From Xestospongia muta (taxonomy: Eukaryota; Porifera; Demospongiae; Haplosclerida; Petrosiidae), in NCBI GenBank assembly GCA_963693285.1, contig OY848919.1, positions 9,047,461 through 9,111,460 on the forward strand: a stretch of 64,000 nt of DNA. The letters are read 5' to 3'. Below are positions 24,850 to 36,074 of this stretch, one piece after another. The notes under the pieces are model-generated. The model worked only from the letters and a program-made list of their open reading frames with translations, did not search any database and was not told where the DNA came from. The translations under genes were made by a program, and so were the position numbers. Numbering within the stretch: position 1 is the first letter of the stretch; each line of letters starts with the position of its first letter.

Positions 24850-26845
24850 AGCTACTTTCTCCTTAAATTACAAACATCAACAGAATCATCCACTGACAGT
24901 CCAACTAGAGACACAGAAGATACTCCTTTTCTACTGAGGAATCTAACTCGATCGCCAAAAAATCGAAGGCAAGGATCACAAAGACATCTACGATGTCATT
25001 TGGACCTTTGGATAAAGGGAAAATTGATGAACACTTTCAGGAGGCCCATGCAATACAAAGACTTTTGGTCATTACTCAAAGTCATGTGCCCACACTGAAC
25101 AGGACAACATGGCTTGTTCTTACAATAGGCTAATGAAGGATAGAAGAGTTAAAACTGTTTTCAGAAGAATCTCTAACCAACAAATGGATAGCCTACTCTC
25201 TCTTGATACTTTTATACCTAATAAAAACGGTACTAATGAGACATTAAGACAAGTACTACAGAGTAAGCATGCACCCACCATCAAAACCTATCATTCAGTC
25301 CACACTATGATTACCCAAGTCATCTACACCAGAAGCATACCCAATAATCTAGACTGTTTAGATGCCTTACTGATCAAGTTGAGTCACCCTCAGAATGGAT
25401 GGTACTACAGTGCCCTCAGAAGTTGATGCCCCTAGTTGGAAATGCCTGCGTGTGTCTTTTGGCACACAGTCTACTGAGCTTTGTGAAGCCCTTGCTTCAG
25501 TTGCAGAACAATTCTGCACAGAGAACGTAGATCCAAAAGGCATCTTATCTTTTATAGCTTGTAGGTTAATAGTACTCGACAAATACCCAGGAATTGGGCC
25601 CATAGGAAGTGGAGAACCAGTTCAACATATTGTTGGGAAAGCAATATCAATAACATTATAAGCAGATATTATAGAAGCCACCAGTTCTTCATAGTTAGCA
25701 GCAGGTCTTGAAAGTGGCTGTGAGGCAGCAGTACATACCATGCATGATGCCTACCAATCACAAGAAACTGATGGCGTCATCTTGTTTGACGCATCAAATG
25801 CATTCAATTCCCTGAACCATCAAGTAGCTTTAAGGAATATACAACGTCACTGCCTTTCAATAGCTACTTTTCTCATCAATACATATCAGAGTGACATAGA
25901 CCTATTCATAGATGGGGAACAATTCTCTTCCATGAGAGTACCACTCAAGGGGACCCAGTAGGGATGGCAATGTATGCTGTCACCACCATCCCACTCACAC
26001 ACTAGTTCACCCATTCTTCCATCAAACAAATTTGGTATGCAGATGATGCTGCTGTCTCTGATTATGGCTACTATCCTAATGCTTGGAGACATAGTTGGTT
26101 GTCAAACAGTATCAACTGGAAAATGCAAAAAAACTTTTGATGGAACTGAAGTATCAGTTACAGCTGATGGTAGTCATTCTTTCAGTGTACCACTTTGTAG
26201 AGATCCCTTATTTTATGAAAAAATATGTCAGAGTAAGGTAGGCGGCTTTGAATGAGGAAGTAGAGTCTCTGTCTTAGATAAGTTCCATTCAACCACATGC
26301 AGCTTATGCAACTTATATTCATGGTTTACAAAGTAAATAGATTTATCTTTGTCAAACCAACCCAGATATTAATGATATTATGAAACTTTTGGAGCTAAAA
26401 TCCATTACTATCTTCTCCCAAACATCACAGGTCAACCAACCTTCAACCAAACAGTGAGGAATCTTGCCAGACTACTATCGTGGCCTGTCCATTGTAAACC
26501 CAGATGTTGATTCATCTAACCAGTACAACTACTCTAAGAAAATTACTGCCACTATCATCAACCTTATACAACAGCAAGCAAAGGATTATTCTTATGAAAC
26601 CTTCTGTGAACAAATTGAAGCCAACAACGATAGCCAAAAGGAGAAGAGGGAGGCACAAACATTGTTTACTACTGAACTATCTTCAAAGCTCCCAATTTAC
26701 TTAAATGTGCCCTGGAAGTCACAAATAAGAAAGGACCTTCAAATTGGCTTACCACTGTTTCTATCACTGAACATGGTTGTTCCCTTCACAAAGGGCTTTA
26801 AAGATGGCATCTGTCGGTCATTGGTAGACCTACGACTGTGATGGT
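24850..26845 (+). mobile_element. Dead retroelement with reverse transcriptase
   Basis: Several frames in succession give the parts of a reverse-transcriptase protein: LDKYPGIGPIGSGEPVQHIV at about 25560-25630, FDASNAFNSLNHQVAL at about 25790, and the catalytic WYADDA at about 26033-26050. A C-terminal part (about 26464-26841) ends in a segment starting KGFKDGICRSL. Frameshifts and stops separate all blocks, so it is inactive. No LTRs, target duplication or poly(A) tail were found. The family (non-LTR, DIRS-like or other) cannot be decided by eye. It separates the broken CARD-like exons from the ZU5 scrap at 26860. Confidence 0.75.
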
Positions 26846-26859
26846 ACCCAAAATAGTCT

Positions 26860-27012
26860 ATGACTACACTTATTGAAGGTCAATATCATTTCCCCCAATA
26901 AACTAAATTGGTCATTGCTGTACACAACATCACTTTTTCCAAACCACTCACTAAGTCTCATAGGTTATAGATACAACACTATGTAAAATTAGAGACACGG
27001 GCTTATGTTAAC
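26860..27012 (+). pseudogene. ZU5-domain fragment
   Basis: The sequence ACTACACTTATTGA-AACTAAATTGGTC-CAAACCACTCACTAAG-like is a diverged copy of the ZU5 exon at 29605-29770. It encodes fragments such as KPLTKSHRL with stops. It is too short and too broken to work, and shows that the ZU5 unit was duplicated locally before decay. Confidence 0.65.
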
Positions 27013-27140
27013 TGCCTCTGTTTTGTAAGAGATAGTATTTACGTGATCGACCAATAATCAAATGAATCTTATGAATTTTATAAATTGTATTAAGTGGCTT
27101 AGTTCCGGTGACTATATTATAACCGCTTTGCTTGTAAATT

Positions 27141-27240
27141 ACTCCACCCTAATTAAAAAGTTTTCTGAGCATGCGCAGAGCATTTGAGCTCCACCCTTTT
27201 ACTCTGTGGCTATACTCTATTAAGTCAGCAGGACATTCGT
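27141..27240 (+). promoter_or_regulatory. Shared promoter block before the LRR-ZU5 gene
   Basis: CTCCACCCTAATTAAAA is followed by TGAGCATGCGCAGAG (an NRF1-type GCATGC palindrome core), then CTCCACCCTTTTACTCT, and the first ATG at 27255. Order and spacing resemble 60375-60460. Known NRF1 sites have the core GCGCATGCGC; binding here is inference. Confidence 0.6.
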
Positions 27241-28465
27241 GCTGAGTTATAGCTATGGCAGTAAACGAAATGCTAAGTGAAATGCTGTTACGTTATTTCA
27301 ATGTAATATTATTTTTTAGGTAGCAAAATAAAAGTTCGTCTATCTCCTGGTTATAAGAATTATTTTGATTAAATAAAAGCACAATTGGGAGAGCTTACTC
27401 ATACTATTCTACCACTTATTACTGGGGGCATCCCTTCATTTGAAGAAGTCAAAACGTTTCTTGGAACACGTTTCCACGAATTAAAACCTCATCTGTCAAT
27501 AGCTGAATCACTTGATGATGTTATTGTGTTAATAAAAAAGAAGTGTACCATAACTAATATTACCTGCTTGGAAACAATTGTTGATCATTATAACATTGAA
27601 AATGTCAGACATCATATCACAGCCTATAAATCTGCAGTTGATGACATCTGTGTGAAATTTAGTTGCAATGTATTGGAAAAAAGAATATCTCAACTTCCTT
27701 CAAGTATAAGTCAATTACGTTTGTTCTTGAATGGCAGCAAACAGATGACCTCACTCTAGATGGTGACATAGATGGTTTGTTACAAAATCATTTGGAGATA
27801 TGACTAAGAAAATATTGTCTAAATATGGACTGAAAAGTAAGATAATAATAATGGCAACATCTTTAGTAATCTTAAAAATTTAGTTACATGGATTATCAAT
27901 ACTGTACTTTAGATATATATGCCTTATATGCAATATTGAGTACTTTTCATTTTACTTGATACATTATAATGGAAAGGAGGCTAGATAATCTTATGTTCAG
28001 TTGCTTATGTCCATTTTTCAAGATGTTTGATCAAAAGAAATCATATTTACTGAACCCCATGCAATAATTGATGTTATTACACACATATATAGTCAGGGTC
28101 TTGCTTGGTTTAAACATATCTACAGTCCTAGATTACAACCTTGTGCTTTTGTAGAGTGTGAACAAAATATTGACTTTCTTAATATGTAAATTACCTGTAC
28201 ATGCACTTTAAAGTATTTTTAAGAATGCTCAACTGGATTTCGATTGAGTTTTATCAATTAAAGCACAATGGTATAGTTCATTTAAATATGTAGAACAGCT
28301 AACTCAAGAGTCAAGATGTGGTTTACAGTCAGAGATAATGAATTCGACTCTTTCATTGGTTTGCATACCAATATTTACAGCAAACATGAGAATACTAAGT
28401 AAATATGTCATTTGTTCATATACATAACTCTATGTGTATTATACTTACTCTGTTTTACACAATAG

Positions 28466-29259
28466 GTGACATTGGGAATGTTTATTGGAGACTTGATGAC
28501 AATAGTGTTTCAATCAAGTCACCAAGTACTGAACAATGTGAAAATATTGTGAATAGATTAAAACAAGAACAGAAAATGAGAGACTGGCGTATTGAACTCC
28601 GATTATTAACTACTGAAAGTGCCCTAGTAGTTATAGACAATCTTGATCAGTTTACAGTGAGGGAACTTTCTATAGAGAACACATCACTGGACAGTATGTG
28701 TATGTCAATGTTGTCAAAAAAGGTTATTAGAATGAAGAAACTATTGTTTAAGTCCTCCTCTCTCCACGCTGGTAGTATCAAACAAGTTATTGATACTCTA
28801 GCACATCCTAGCACATCACTTAAAGGATTATTCCTGTGGAATATTCCTATCACTGATGATGATGTAATTTTCTTATCTGGTGTGTTAAGTAATAACAAGA
28901 CATTGAAAACACTAGATATCTCCAACTGCGACATCACTGATAAAGGTGTCCAATATATCTGTGAAGGGGTTGCTAAAAATGAAACACTGACTACATTAGC
29001 TGTCAGTAAAAATATCGGAGTCACTTGAGATAGTACCAGTGCAATAGTTGAACTAATTAAAACAATTCAATCATTGGAAATATTATCCTTCCATAACACT
29101 TCACTAAATGATGATGATATTAAGATAATTTGTGATGTTAAAAACACTATAATACAGCAAGTCTTGTTATCCAAACAACATGAGGACATTTGCCATTTTT
29201 TCCTAGTATTAATGACAGATTCTATTTTGAAACCGATAATTCACATATGTACTAATTAA
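28466..29259 (+). pseudogene. LRR exon of the decayed gene
   Basis: A phase-1 acceptor (acacaatag) opens a reading frame with several RI/NLR-type leucine-rich repeats: LKGLFLWNIPITDDDVIFL, LKTLDISNCDITDKGVQYI, LEILSFHNTSLNDDDIKII. A TGA at 29026-29028 interrupts it, after which the repeats continue in the same frame. It would be the sensor part of the protein. Confidence 0.75.
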
Positions 29260-29568
29260 TTCAATTATGAATATAATTGCCTTAAATTGTAATAGACTAT
29301 TTACTAACAAAATGGATAATTAAAATAACCTACACACATTGACTGCTAATGAACATCACATCCAGGTAACTAAATGTACTTTTACTGCAATTCTAACTTT
29401 TATTGTCACATTTAACATTTAGTCACTTGAGAAGTAATACCATGGCTACTGGCAACTTTTAAAACTTCCATATTAGGGAAATGTTAGTATTAGCACACTA
29501 TAAACCATATTAGAACAATTTTATAATTATAATAATTATAATTACATTTTGTTTTTGCTTTTATAAAG

Positions 29569-30584
29569 AGTCCTGTAATAGAGGACATTGATAGTGATAC
29601 CAGTGTATCTGAAGTAGCTGTGACTACACTTATTGAATACCATTTTGAATTCCCCTCAAAAACTAAATTAGTCAGCGCAGTACATACCATTTCTGTTTCC
29701 AAACCACTTACTGAGCCTTACAAATTAGAAATACAACCCTGTGTAAAATTAGAGTCTCAGGCTCAGGCTAATTGCCTCCACTTTGTTATAGCTCCTTTCT
29801 CTTCTACAACATTACCTTACCAGTTCACATTAATTAAAGGAGGACAGTTTAATCGAGGAAGTAGATATGAAATCATCGACATCACATGTGAATCATCTTG
29901 TCTTGTAGCTATTGTAGTAGACCAGAAGCAGCAAACAATAGAAACTAATGAGGAAAGTCACACAATGACTCAATGTACAATGAACTAAAATTTATTGCTA
30001 AACTGATTCAACTTTTTATTGGTTCCATTCTTGTAGTCACTCCACTTTTATCATTTGTGTACACTGGAGTGATTTATTATGAGAAAAAAGACAGTGATTG
30101 GATAGTTATCTTATCTGTTGTGAAAGAAGTTGAAAGTCATTTAACGGTAATGATACTTCATTAACAAAAGTTTATATTATGATTGTTACCATTAATTTAA
30201 TATTGTGTTTTATAGTATATAAAATGGAGTTCTGATACTGAAGATCCCATTTATTTTGATTTTGTTGATGAAAATGGATTCATTGAACTTTTTTTTCAAC
30301 AAGAACCACCTCCAGGAATGGAGTATCAAATCAATGATTGAACCATGCAAGGTTTGACATGATAACCATTTATTTGTCTATTATTAACCTATTTATATAT
30401 AGTTATGGCAAACTGATATTGATAAATTTGGATCATCTCCTAGCACTACAATATCATCATGTCAGTTTGTTATATGTGCTGATAACAGTCTAGATATGTC
30501 TGAGTATTTAGTATTTAGTATATCCTGTTGAAGTAAAAGGTGTAACACCTCCAATGAATATAATAATTCATCGAAAGAAAGCAG
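29569..30584 (+). pseudogene. ZU5 and UPA exons of the decayed gene
   Basis: The ZU5 part reads TLIEYHFEFPSKTKLVSAVH, KPLTEPYKLEIQPCVKLE and LPYQFTLIKGGQF, like 44144-44560. The UPA part is split over three exons (to 30146, 30216-30351 and 30403-30584), exactly as in the intact genes at 44974-47248 and 60820-61515. It shows a frameshift near 29975, TGA at the conserved GWxI tryptophan, and a shift near 30525. Confidence 0.7.
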
Positions 30585-31583
30585 GTATGACCTAGTATCA
30601 CAGACAATTACTCATTCTAACCAATATAAGAGTTTAACATTTTAACCAAAATGTTTATTTGAGTTCGAAACTTGATCAAATCTATTACTAAATGATTCAG
30701 AAATGTTATTCTATTGTGCAAGACATTAATTTGTGGTTTTATTTTATGTGATAATTTGTCACAATGTGAATATGATCAATTAACTAGATGTTTTGCTAAT
30801 ATTAATAAGATATTGTGATTAGATTTATTGTATGTAAATACAATAATTATCTTGTATTCGCAAGTGGTCAAAAAAGTCAAGTCATAATAGGTTAGTATTT
30901 TATATTTCATTTTATAATAGATAAAGAATTGTTATATACAAGTTACATATTAAGTTCTATACAGGATGTACTGGATAGGAGGTGTGATTAAGATGGTCAT
31001 ATAGCATGAGTCAAAGCTAGGTGCTATATAAACATGCATATTACACTAACAGACTTATAGTGATTGTCATGTTAGTCATTGGTGTTCAACAAAGCTACAT
31101 AAATATTTAATTGTATGATCGTCATGAGTATATCCATATGAATGTGGCTACATATACAATGCTTATATGTCATGCCGTCATTTTATGTATATCACAGCAC
31201 TGAACTGTGCTATGTGAAAATACAACAGTTAGTTTAACATATCATATATAACTAGTAATGATAATATATAAATGCTCATCTCATAAGATGATTAGACAGC
31301 AAATGGTAAAACTAAATATTGTATACCAACATCTGAACATCTCATTCCCTCCCTTGGTGTAATATTTCTTTCAAAACACTTGTACAGTGCTTCAACTAAT
31401 GAAATAAAATAATGTAAACACACACACAAGCACACACATATATACATACATACATATGCAGCATATTCATATATGAATATACTTACTATCAACATGTTAA
31501 TACGCGTACAAATAGGCTCTTCAATATAATGAGGAAACTGGATGAAATAAAGTTAGTTTATTATAACTTTGTCTCTTTTTTAG

Positions 31584-33334
31584 ATCACAGATATCTCCAT
31601 AAAGCTATCAAAAAGGCTGGAATGGTCAAAGTCAGTGTTTCAAAAGTCGTTATTCAATGTCCAGCTCAAGTTGGTAAAACATCTGTAAAATGTCTTATTC
31701 TGTCTCAGCTTTATGACAAAAACAACAGTACTAGTACTGGTGTTGCTGAGTGTCCACAGATAGCAGTTGCTACTGAGTGTCCACAAGAAGCAGTTGGAGA
31801 ATTTTCAATGCAGACATATGGTCGAAATGAAGAAAAGAAGTGGGTATTGGTCAGTGACCAAAACATTGTTGAAATGTTTGCAAATGATATGAAGTCTCAA
31901 CTAAAAGAACATGATCATAATAGTCAAACGCAGTCAGATAAGCACGACAGCAGTAAACAAAACAGAGACACCCATGACAGTCACATAGCAACACAGCATC
32001 ATCAACAGGATTTTAGCAAAACATATTCAGATCCAGGAGATAGCTTACTAAGCGATAAAAATAGTCAGGATGGCACTAGTATGACAGTTCATAATGAAAC
32101 AGAAAGTTTTTTTCAATCTGTGTCTGATAATTTGCTATATCAAAATCCTACCACAGGAAACATTCTCTTTGAAGTTGATGGTCGTAAAGCATCTGATCCT
32201 GAAGAAACATTTGATAAAGAACTTAGGAATACAATTAGTAATATCTCAACTCAATTATGCAAACAAGCTTTTCAAATCGAAGTTCCGTTAACATGGTATG
32301 CTTATAAAATTTTTCTACAACATAATGCTTCAAAAAGTTGTGGTGTACTTATGTTGAAAGAGTGCATGACTTTGGGTATGAAGTTGGGTTTGGAAGACAA
32401 TGAAATTGAGACAGCACTAAGGGTTTTTTTCTGCTCAACTCTATTCTCTACTATCCAAAAGAAGTCACTAATCTTGTCTTTGTTGATCCACATAGTCTCA
32501 TTGAAGTAGTGAATGAACTAATGGTTCTTGTCTGTAAGGTACGTAGTAAAGAATATATAGGTTCTGGCACACTAGTATTACCAAAAATGGCTAATTTTGG
32601 TATAATTTCCAGTAATGTGTTTTCGCACAAAGAACACCTGAAGAGGTTTCATGAAATAGCTAAAGAAGTTAATTTTAATTCTGAAGAAGTCATTGATTTT
32701 AAATTGCATTTCTTTAAAATTGTCACTCATCTTCTACTAGCAATTAAGTTGCCCAATAGTAACCCATCTAATGACGAATATTTTATGCCATCCTTATTAC
32801 CATTAATTGACCCTTCAAATGCAATTCCACCTGAATTGTCTGGTAAGAGTCTATTATTTTTTTACTTCAGGAATGGTGCTCCAGTTAGGCTTTTTTGTGC
32901 TATGATTGTCAACCTCCTCTCAACTAAACTCAATAACAAGTTCTTTTGGTCACTGGACAGTACTTCCACTTCCAAGATGTACTCAAATTATATTTTGTGT
33001 TCTGAATGTACTTTGTTAGGGGGAGTTCATTTAATAGAGTCTTTAGATTGGTTTGAGATCCATTGTGAAAATCATGCAGATCAATTTGAAGTCATAGTAG
33101 CTATTGAAAATGCTATTACAGAGGCTACAAATAAACATAATATTAAAGTTGTTTGGGAAATTGGTTTCTTTTGTCCTTGTGGCAAACAGACATCCTGCCA
33201 TGCCTATTTCAAAGATCATTATTTTGAGCTTTATTGCGAGTATATTAGGTCTCCATATGGTTTTTGTATTCAAGGCTCCAAAACAATAAAAGACTTTCCT
33301 CCTTTTTCATGGATTTCATTAAAAAACAATCCAG
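31584..33334 (+). pseudogene. Roc-COR exon with defective and shortened GTPase
   Basis: The P-loop reads CPAQVGKTS, where the first G of GxxxxGK(S/T) is cysteine. The segment that should carry DTGGQ and the G4 motif is absent: a Ser/Asp/His-rich stretch (about 31900-32100) runs almost straight into COR. COR is otherwise long and recognisable (FEIEVPLTW-like, YYPKEVTNLVFVDPHSL, FFYFRNGAPVRLFCAMIVNL), with a one-base shift at the T-run near 32430. A working GTPase is not expected. Confidence 0.75.
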
Positions 33335-33382
33335 GTATGTGATTTAGTGCTATTCATTCTTATTATTTCATTTTAACTACAG

Positions 33383-33679
33383 ATAAAAGACCAAAAATAT
33401 GTCATCTTGTCGAACTATTAGAACCAATCCATTTGGAATAGCGCTTGATTGGTGGTAAGCTTGAAGTGGACATTGAAATCATTGACGACAAATGAGATGA
33501 AAAATCAGATGAAATGAAGCTAAATGATGTCATAGTGAAGTGGATAGAGACAAAACCCTCTCCAACTACTTGGTTTAACATTGTTGAGGTTGTAAAAGGA
33601 CAAAGCCCTGATGTAGCTTTTACCGTAAAGGAATACTTGGATCAGATACTCAGTGAACAGAAACAAGCCAAAACACAAG
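33383..33679 (+). pseudogene. Death-domain exon with two stops
   Basis: A phase-1 exon bounded by actacag and CAAG|gtatat. It contains VELLEPIHLE, VIVKWIETKPSPTTWFNIVE and VKEYLDQIL, close to the ROCO terminal Death exon (WIETQSSPVTW). In-frame TAG and TGA codons break helices 2 and 3. Confidence 0.7.
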
Positions 33680-34149
33680 GTATATAATATTTGTAAGTCT
33701 ATTAGTTACATCAGTTTGGTTGTAGTATTCACTTTTTACAAGTAATACATTATTTACTATGATGGCACTGTGTATGCACGATTAATATCTCCATAAGTAC
33801 ATGCACTCAACTGATGGGAAATAATTACAGTTAATAGTATTTAAGCATTTAAGATCTAAGCAATTTCCATGTCTATTTGATTACACACTGTATATACTTT
33901 TAGTGGACCCAACTTTATTATTTTCTGATGAATGGAGTCTTATATTGCCATCAGTTTAGGTTATGTTAAATATTTAGTGATAGAGGTTAGTTATGATTTC
34001 ATTTGTTTGAATTAGGTTCAGCCACAAATGGTATATGGTATAGGTGAGTCCTCATACCAATTAACTCCTTAGTAATTAAGGGGTACCTCAAAAATATTAT
34101 AGTAATTTTTAATACCATATACCTTTTTCTATAAATAATACTCCTTTAG

Positions 34150-34451
34150 GCTGTGACATGGCTTATAAAGTTTTAGTTCAAAGTACTGCCATTATCATTG
34201 AATCAGGTATTGACCCTGTTGTTCTTGCAAGGAAGCTCTATACAAAAGAAATCATGTCTGACAATTTTTATGATCGAGTGAGAGACAAGGCCTGTAGAGA
34301 TTCAAATGAGGAATGTCTTGAAGCCATTGTCAGTGATCTTAGGAATCGTGTCAAGAATGATGACAGTATCTTGATAACATTTGTGAATATTTTGAAAGTT
34401 GACTTAAAACGACAAGAGTTGGCAGATAAAATCATCTCAAAATTAAATTAA
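34150..34451 (+). CDS. Intact CARD-like terminal exon of an otherwise broken gene
   Basis: From a phase-1 acceptor (cctttag) about 100 codons are open to a stop: LARKLYTKEIMSDNFYDRV, CLEAIVSDLRNRVK and LADKIISKLN. It is the best-preserved member of the CARD-like exon type also seen at 1206, 23930 and 24495. The exon could still be used by splicing from another upstream exon, or it may simply be young. Confidence 0.6.
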
Positions 34452-34970
34452 AGTAAGTCAATAGGTGTTTATTAGTAAGTATTCTTTTTACTGTTTGTTA
34501 AAATTAGAATAAATTCATCAGCTGTATATGGAGGCTGGATGTAGTAATAAATACTATATACACACTCTATAACTATTTTAGATGTATTAATACTAAACTA
34601 TATGATGATGTACATGTTTAGTTGATTTTTACATATTTATTAATTAATTAATTTATTAATATAATTATAACAGTATTACTAAAACAAAACTATTAGTAAG
34701 TGGTCAGTAGTGAAGTGTGTACTAAATAACAATATTCTGTCCAGTTCTTCACACCATTGATATAACATAATATCTATGATGTCATATAGGATTAGCAAAA
34801 AACAACCAATAAAAATCTAGTATACAAGTTATTGAACATTACTTTTACACAATAATGGTTATCATTTTTCTTTTCTCTGTCTTAATTTACTATGAGGTGG
34901 TAGTGTGTAGGTGTTCATTGTGATGCATGGAGCGAGTCTGATAAAAGTTATATTTTGTATACATCCCTTT
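34452..34970. other. No gene seen
   Basis: AT-rich 3' flank of the decayed gene. No exon or element ends were recognised. Confidence 0.4.
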
Positions 34971-34974
34971 CCTA

Positions 34975-35222
34975 TAGTAAATGATTATATACTACAGTAT
35001 ATCATATATATATATATATATAGTACTACTATCTCATAGTAATATTGACACACACTGGTAATGTATCTAGTAGATGTTGTATGGAGTGACTCTTCTCTGT
35101 TGTACTCATTTGCAAACTGTTGTAGTACATGTATCATCTTGTTGAACTTCTCATAATTACTGAGCTATATATATATACACTGTGTATTAGGAGAATGACT
35201 GACCTTAGAATAACATAGTAAA
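34975..35222. repeat. Segmental duplicate upstream of a promoter block, copy 2
   Basis: It matches 5360-5612 in the same orientation, including AGATGTTGTATGGAGTGACT and TGTGTATTAGGAGAATGACT. The promoter block at 35301 follows, as 5632 follows the first copy. Confidence 0.65.
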
Positions 35223-35300
35223 TTGACTTTTCTCTCCATTGTGTGTTACTGCAAACCACGCATTGTACAGTCTATACCATCTATATCACCTGCAAATAAG

Positions 35301-35390
35301 CTCCACCCTAATGAAGATACTGAGTATGCGGAGACTGTCTTAACTGAAACCCAAACAATATCACCCTTTTGATTTGCAGTTATAAAACAG
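35301..35390 (+). promoter_or_regulatory. Copy of the shared promoter block
   Basis: CTCCACCCTAATGAA, TGAGTATGCGGAGACTG and TCACCCTTTTGATTTGCAG precede TATAAA at about 35390. The palindrome core is mutated (GTATGCGG for GCATGCGC). No start exon follows before a transposon relic. It may be the former promoter of the gene at 37394, now 2 kb away. Confidence 0.5.
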
Positions 35391-35512
35391 TTATATATAC
35401 AGCAATACTTTTCAAACAAGATTATGTATGACTGACTGAAGAAGGCAAAATACAAATGGTGATTTGATAGTCAAATTTTTGGAGGTTATTAAAATTCATA
35501 GGGGCGTGGTTA

Positions 35513-35513
<1 letters not shown>

Positions 35514-35554
<41 letters not shown>
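35514..35554. repeat. ATT trinucleotide microsatellite
   Basis: About 13 ATT units abut the hAT relic. Read on the minus strand they create an artificial Asn run. Confidence 0.8.
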
Positions 35555-35557
<3 letters not shown>

Positions 35558-35815
35558 ACTTAATTTATTAATATTTTCCAAAAATGTTCTGCGTCTATCA
35601 TTACAACGAATGAATTGCGTACCAATATCTAATAAATCAGGTTTGTCCATTCTATCTTTATGTATATGCATCAGAGTAACATTATTGAGTCTTTTTTGAG
35701 TCACTGTAGACTGTAAATAGTTTTTAAGTCTTTGTAGACAAGAAAACATTCTTTCTGCTGTTGCAGATGACATTGGGACTGTCAACCTTATGATAGAGTT
35801 GCTATATACGCACAA
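35555..35815 (-). mobile_element. hAT transposase C-terminal fragment
   Basis: On the minus strand about 85 codons read LTVPMSSATAERMFSCLQRL, NNVTLMHIHKDR and RRRTFL. This is the C-terminal dimerisation region of a hAT transposase, where (S/A)xERxFS is the hallmark. The rest of the transposase and the terminal repeats are not seen. It is a truncated relic that interrupts the stretch between a promoter block and the next gene. Confidence 0.75.
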
Positions 35816-35918
35816 CTACTCATGGTAACTGTATGTATAAAAACAAGATGTTTTAACAGTGGTCCCTTTTCACAATCAGGTCATGAAAGTTTTTATAGAA
35901 GTGGTCCCTGTTGTGTCT

Positions 35919-36074
35919 CGGTAGGTCGCGTGAATGTATGGGTTAGTATATTCTTGGTTTTGGGGTTTAAGGTTTAGGTTTAGAACTTAGGGTTTGGGGT
36001 GCTTCTTGGAGTAACTTGTATTATATGACATCACTATGTGTCATATTAAGATAGGCCCAAAACGCGACCTACCG
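35919..36074. mobile_element. MITE with CGGTAGGTCGCGT ends
   Basis: Perfect 13-bp inverted repeats (35919-35931 and 36062-36074) bound about 156 bp. Inside are a degenerate telomere-like run (GGTTTAAGGTTTAGGTTTAG, about 35968) and a fragment of the 11748-type MITE (TTCTTGGAGTAACTTG, ATGACATCACTATGTGTCAT). Diverged GGTCCC(T/C) and CAGGTCATG strings flank both sides. No clean target duplication was found. Confidence 0.6.

Larger units (their letters stand above)
27255..34451 (+). pseudogene. LRR-ZU5-UPA-Roc-COR-Death-CARD-like gene, decayed
   Basis: A promoter block and ATG at 27255 are followed by an N-terminal helical exon (about 27384-27830). Next come LRR (28466-29259), ZU5 (29569-29987), UPA (29973-30584), Roc-COR (31584-33334), Death (33383-33679) and CARD-like (34150-34451) exons. 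Splice sites and phases are still visible. Lesions are spread over the gene: two frameshifts in the first domain, TGA in the LRR, a shift between ZU5 and UPA, TGA in place of the conserved UPA tryptophan, a shift in the third UPA exon, a shift in COR and two stops in Death. The order joins a PIDD1-like N-terminus (LRR-ZU5-UPA) to a ROCO GTPase. It is a pseudogene unless unusual exon skipping rescues parts of it. Confidence 0.8.

Noticed and set aside
35510..35554. Poly-asparagine tail of the hAT fragment
   Set aside because: It is the ATT microsatellite read through on the minus strand.
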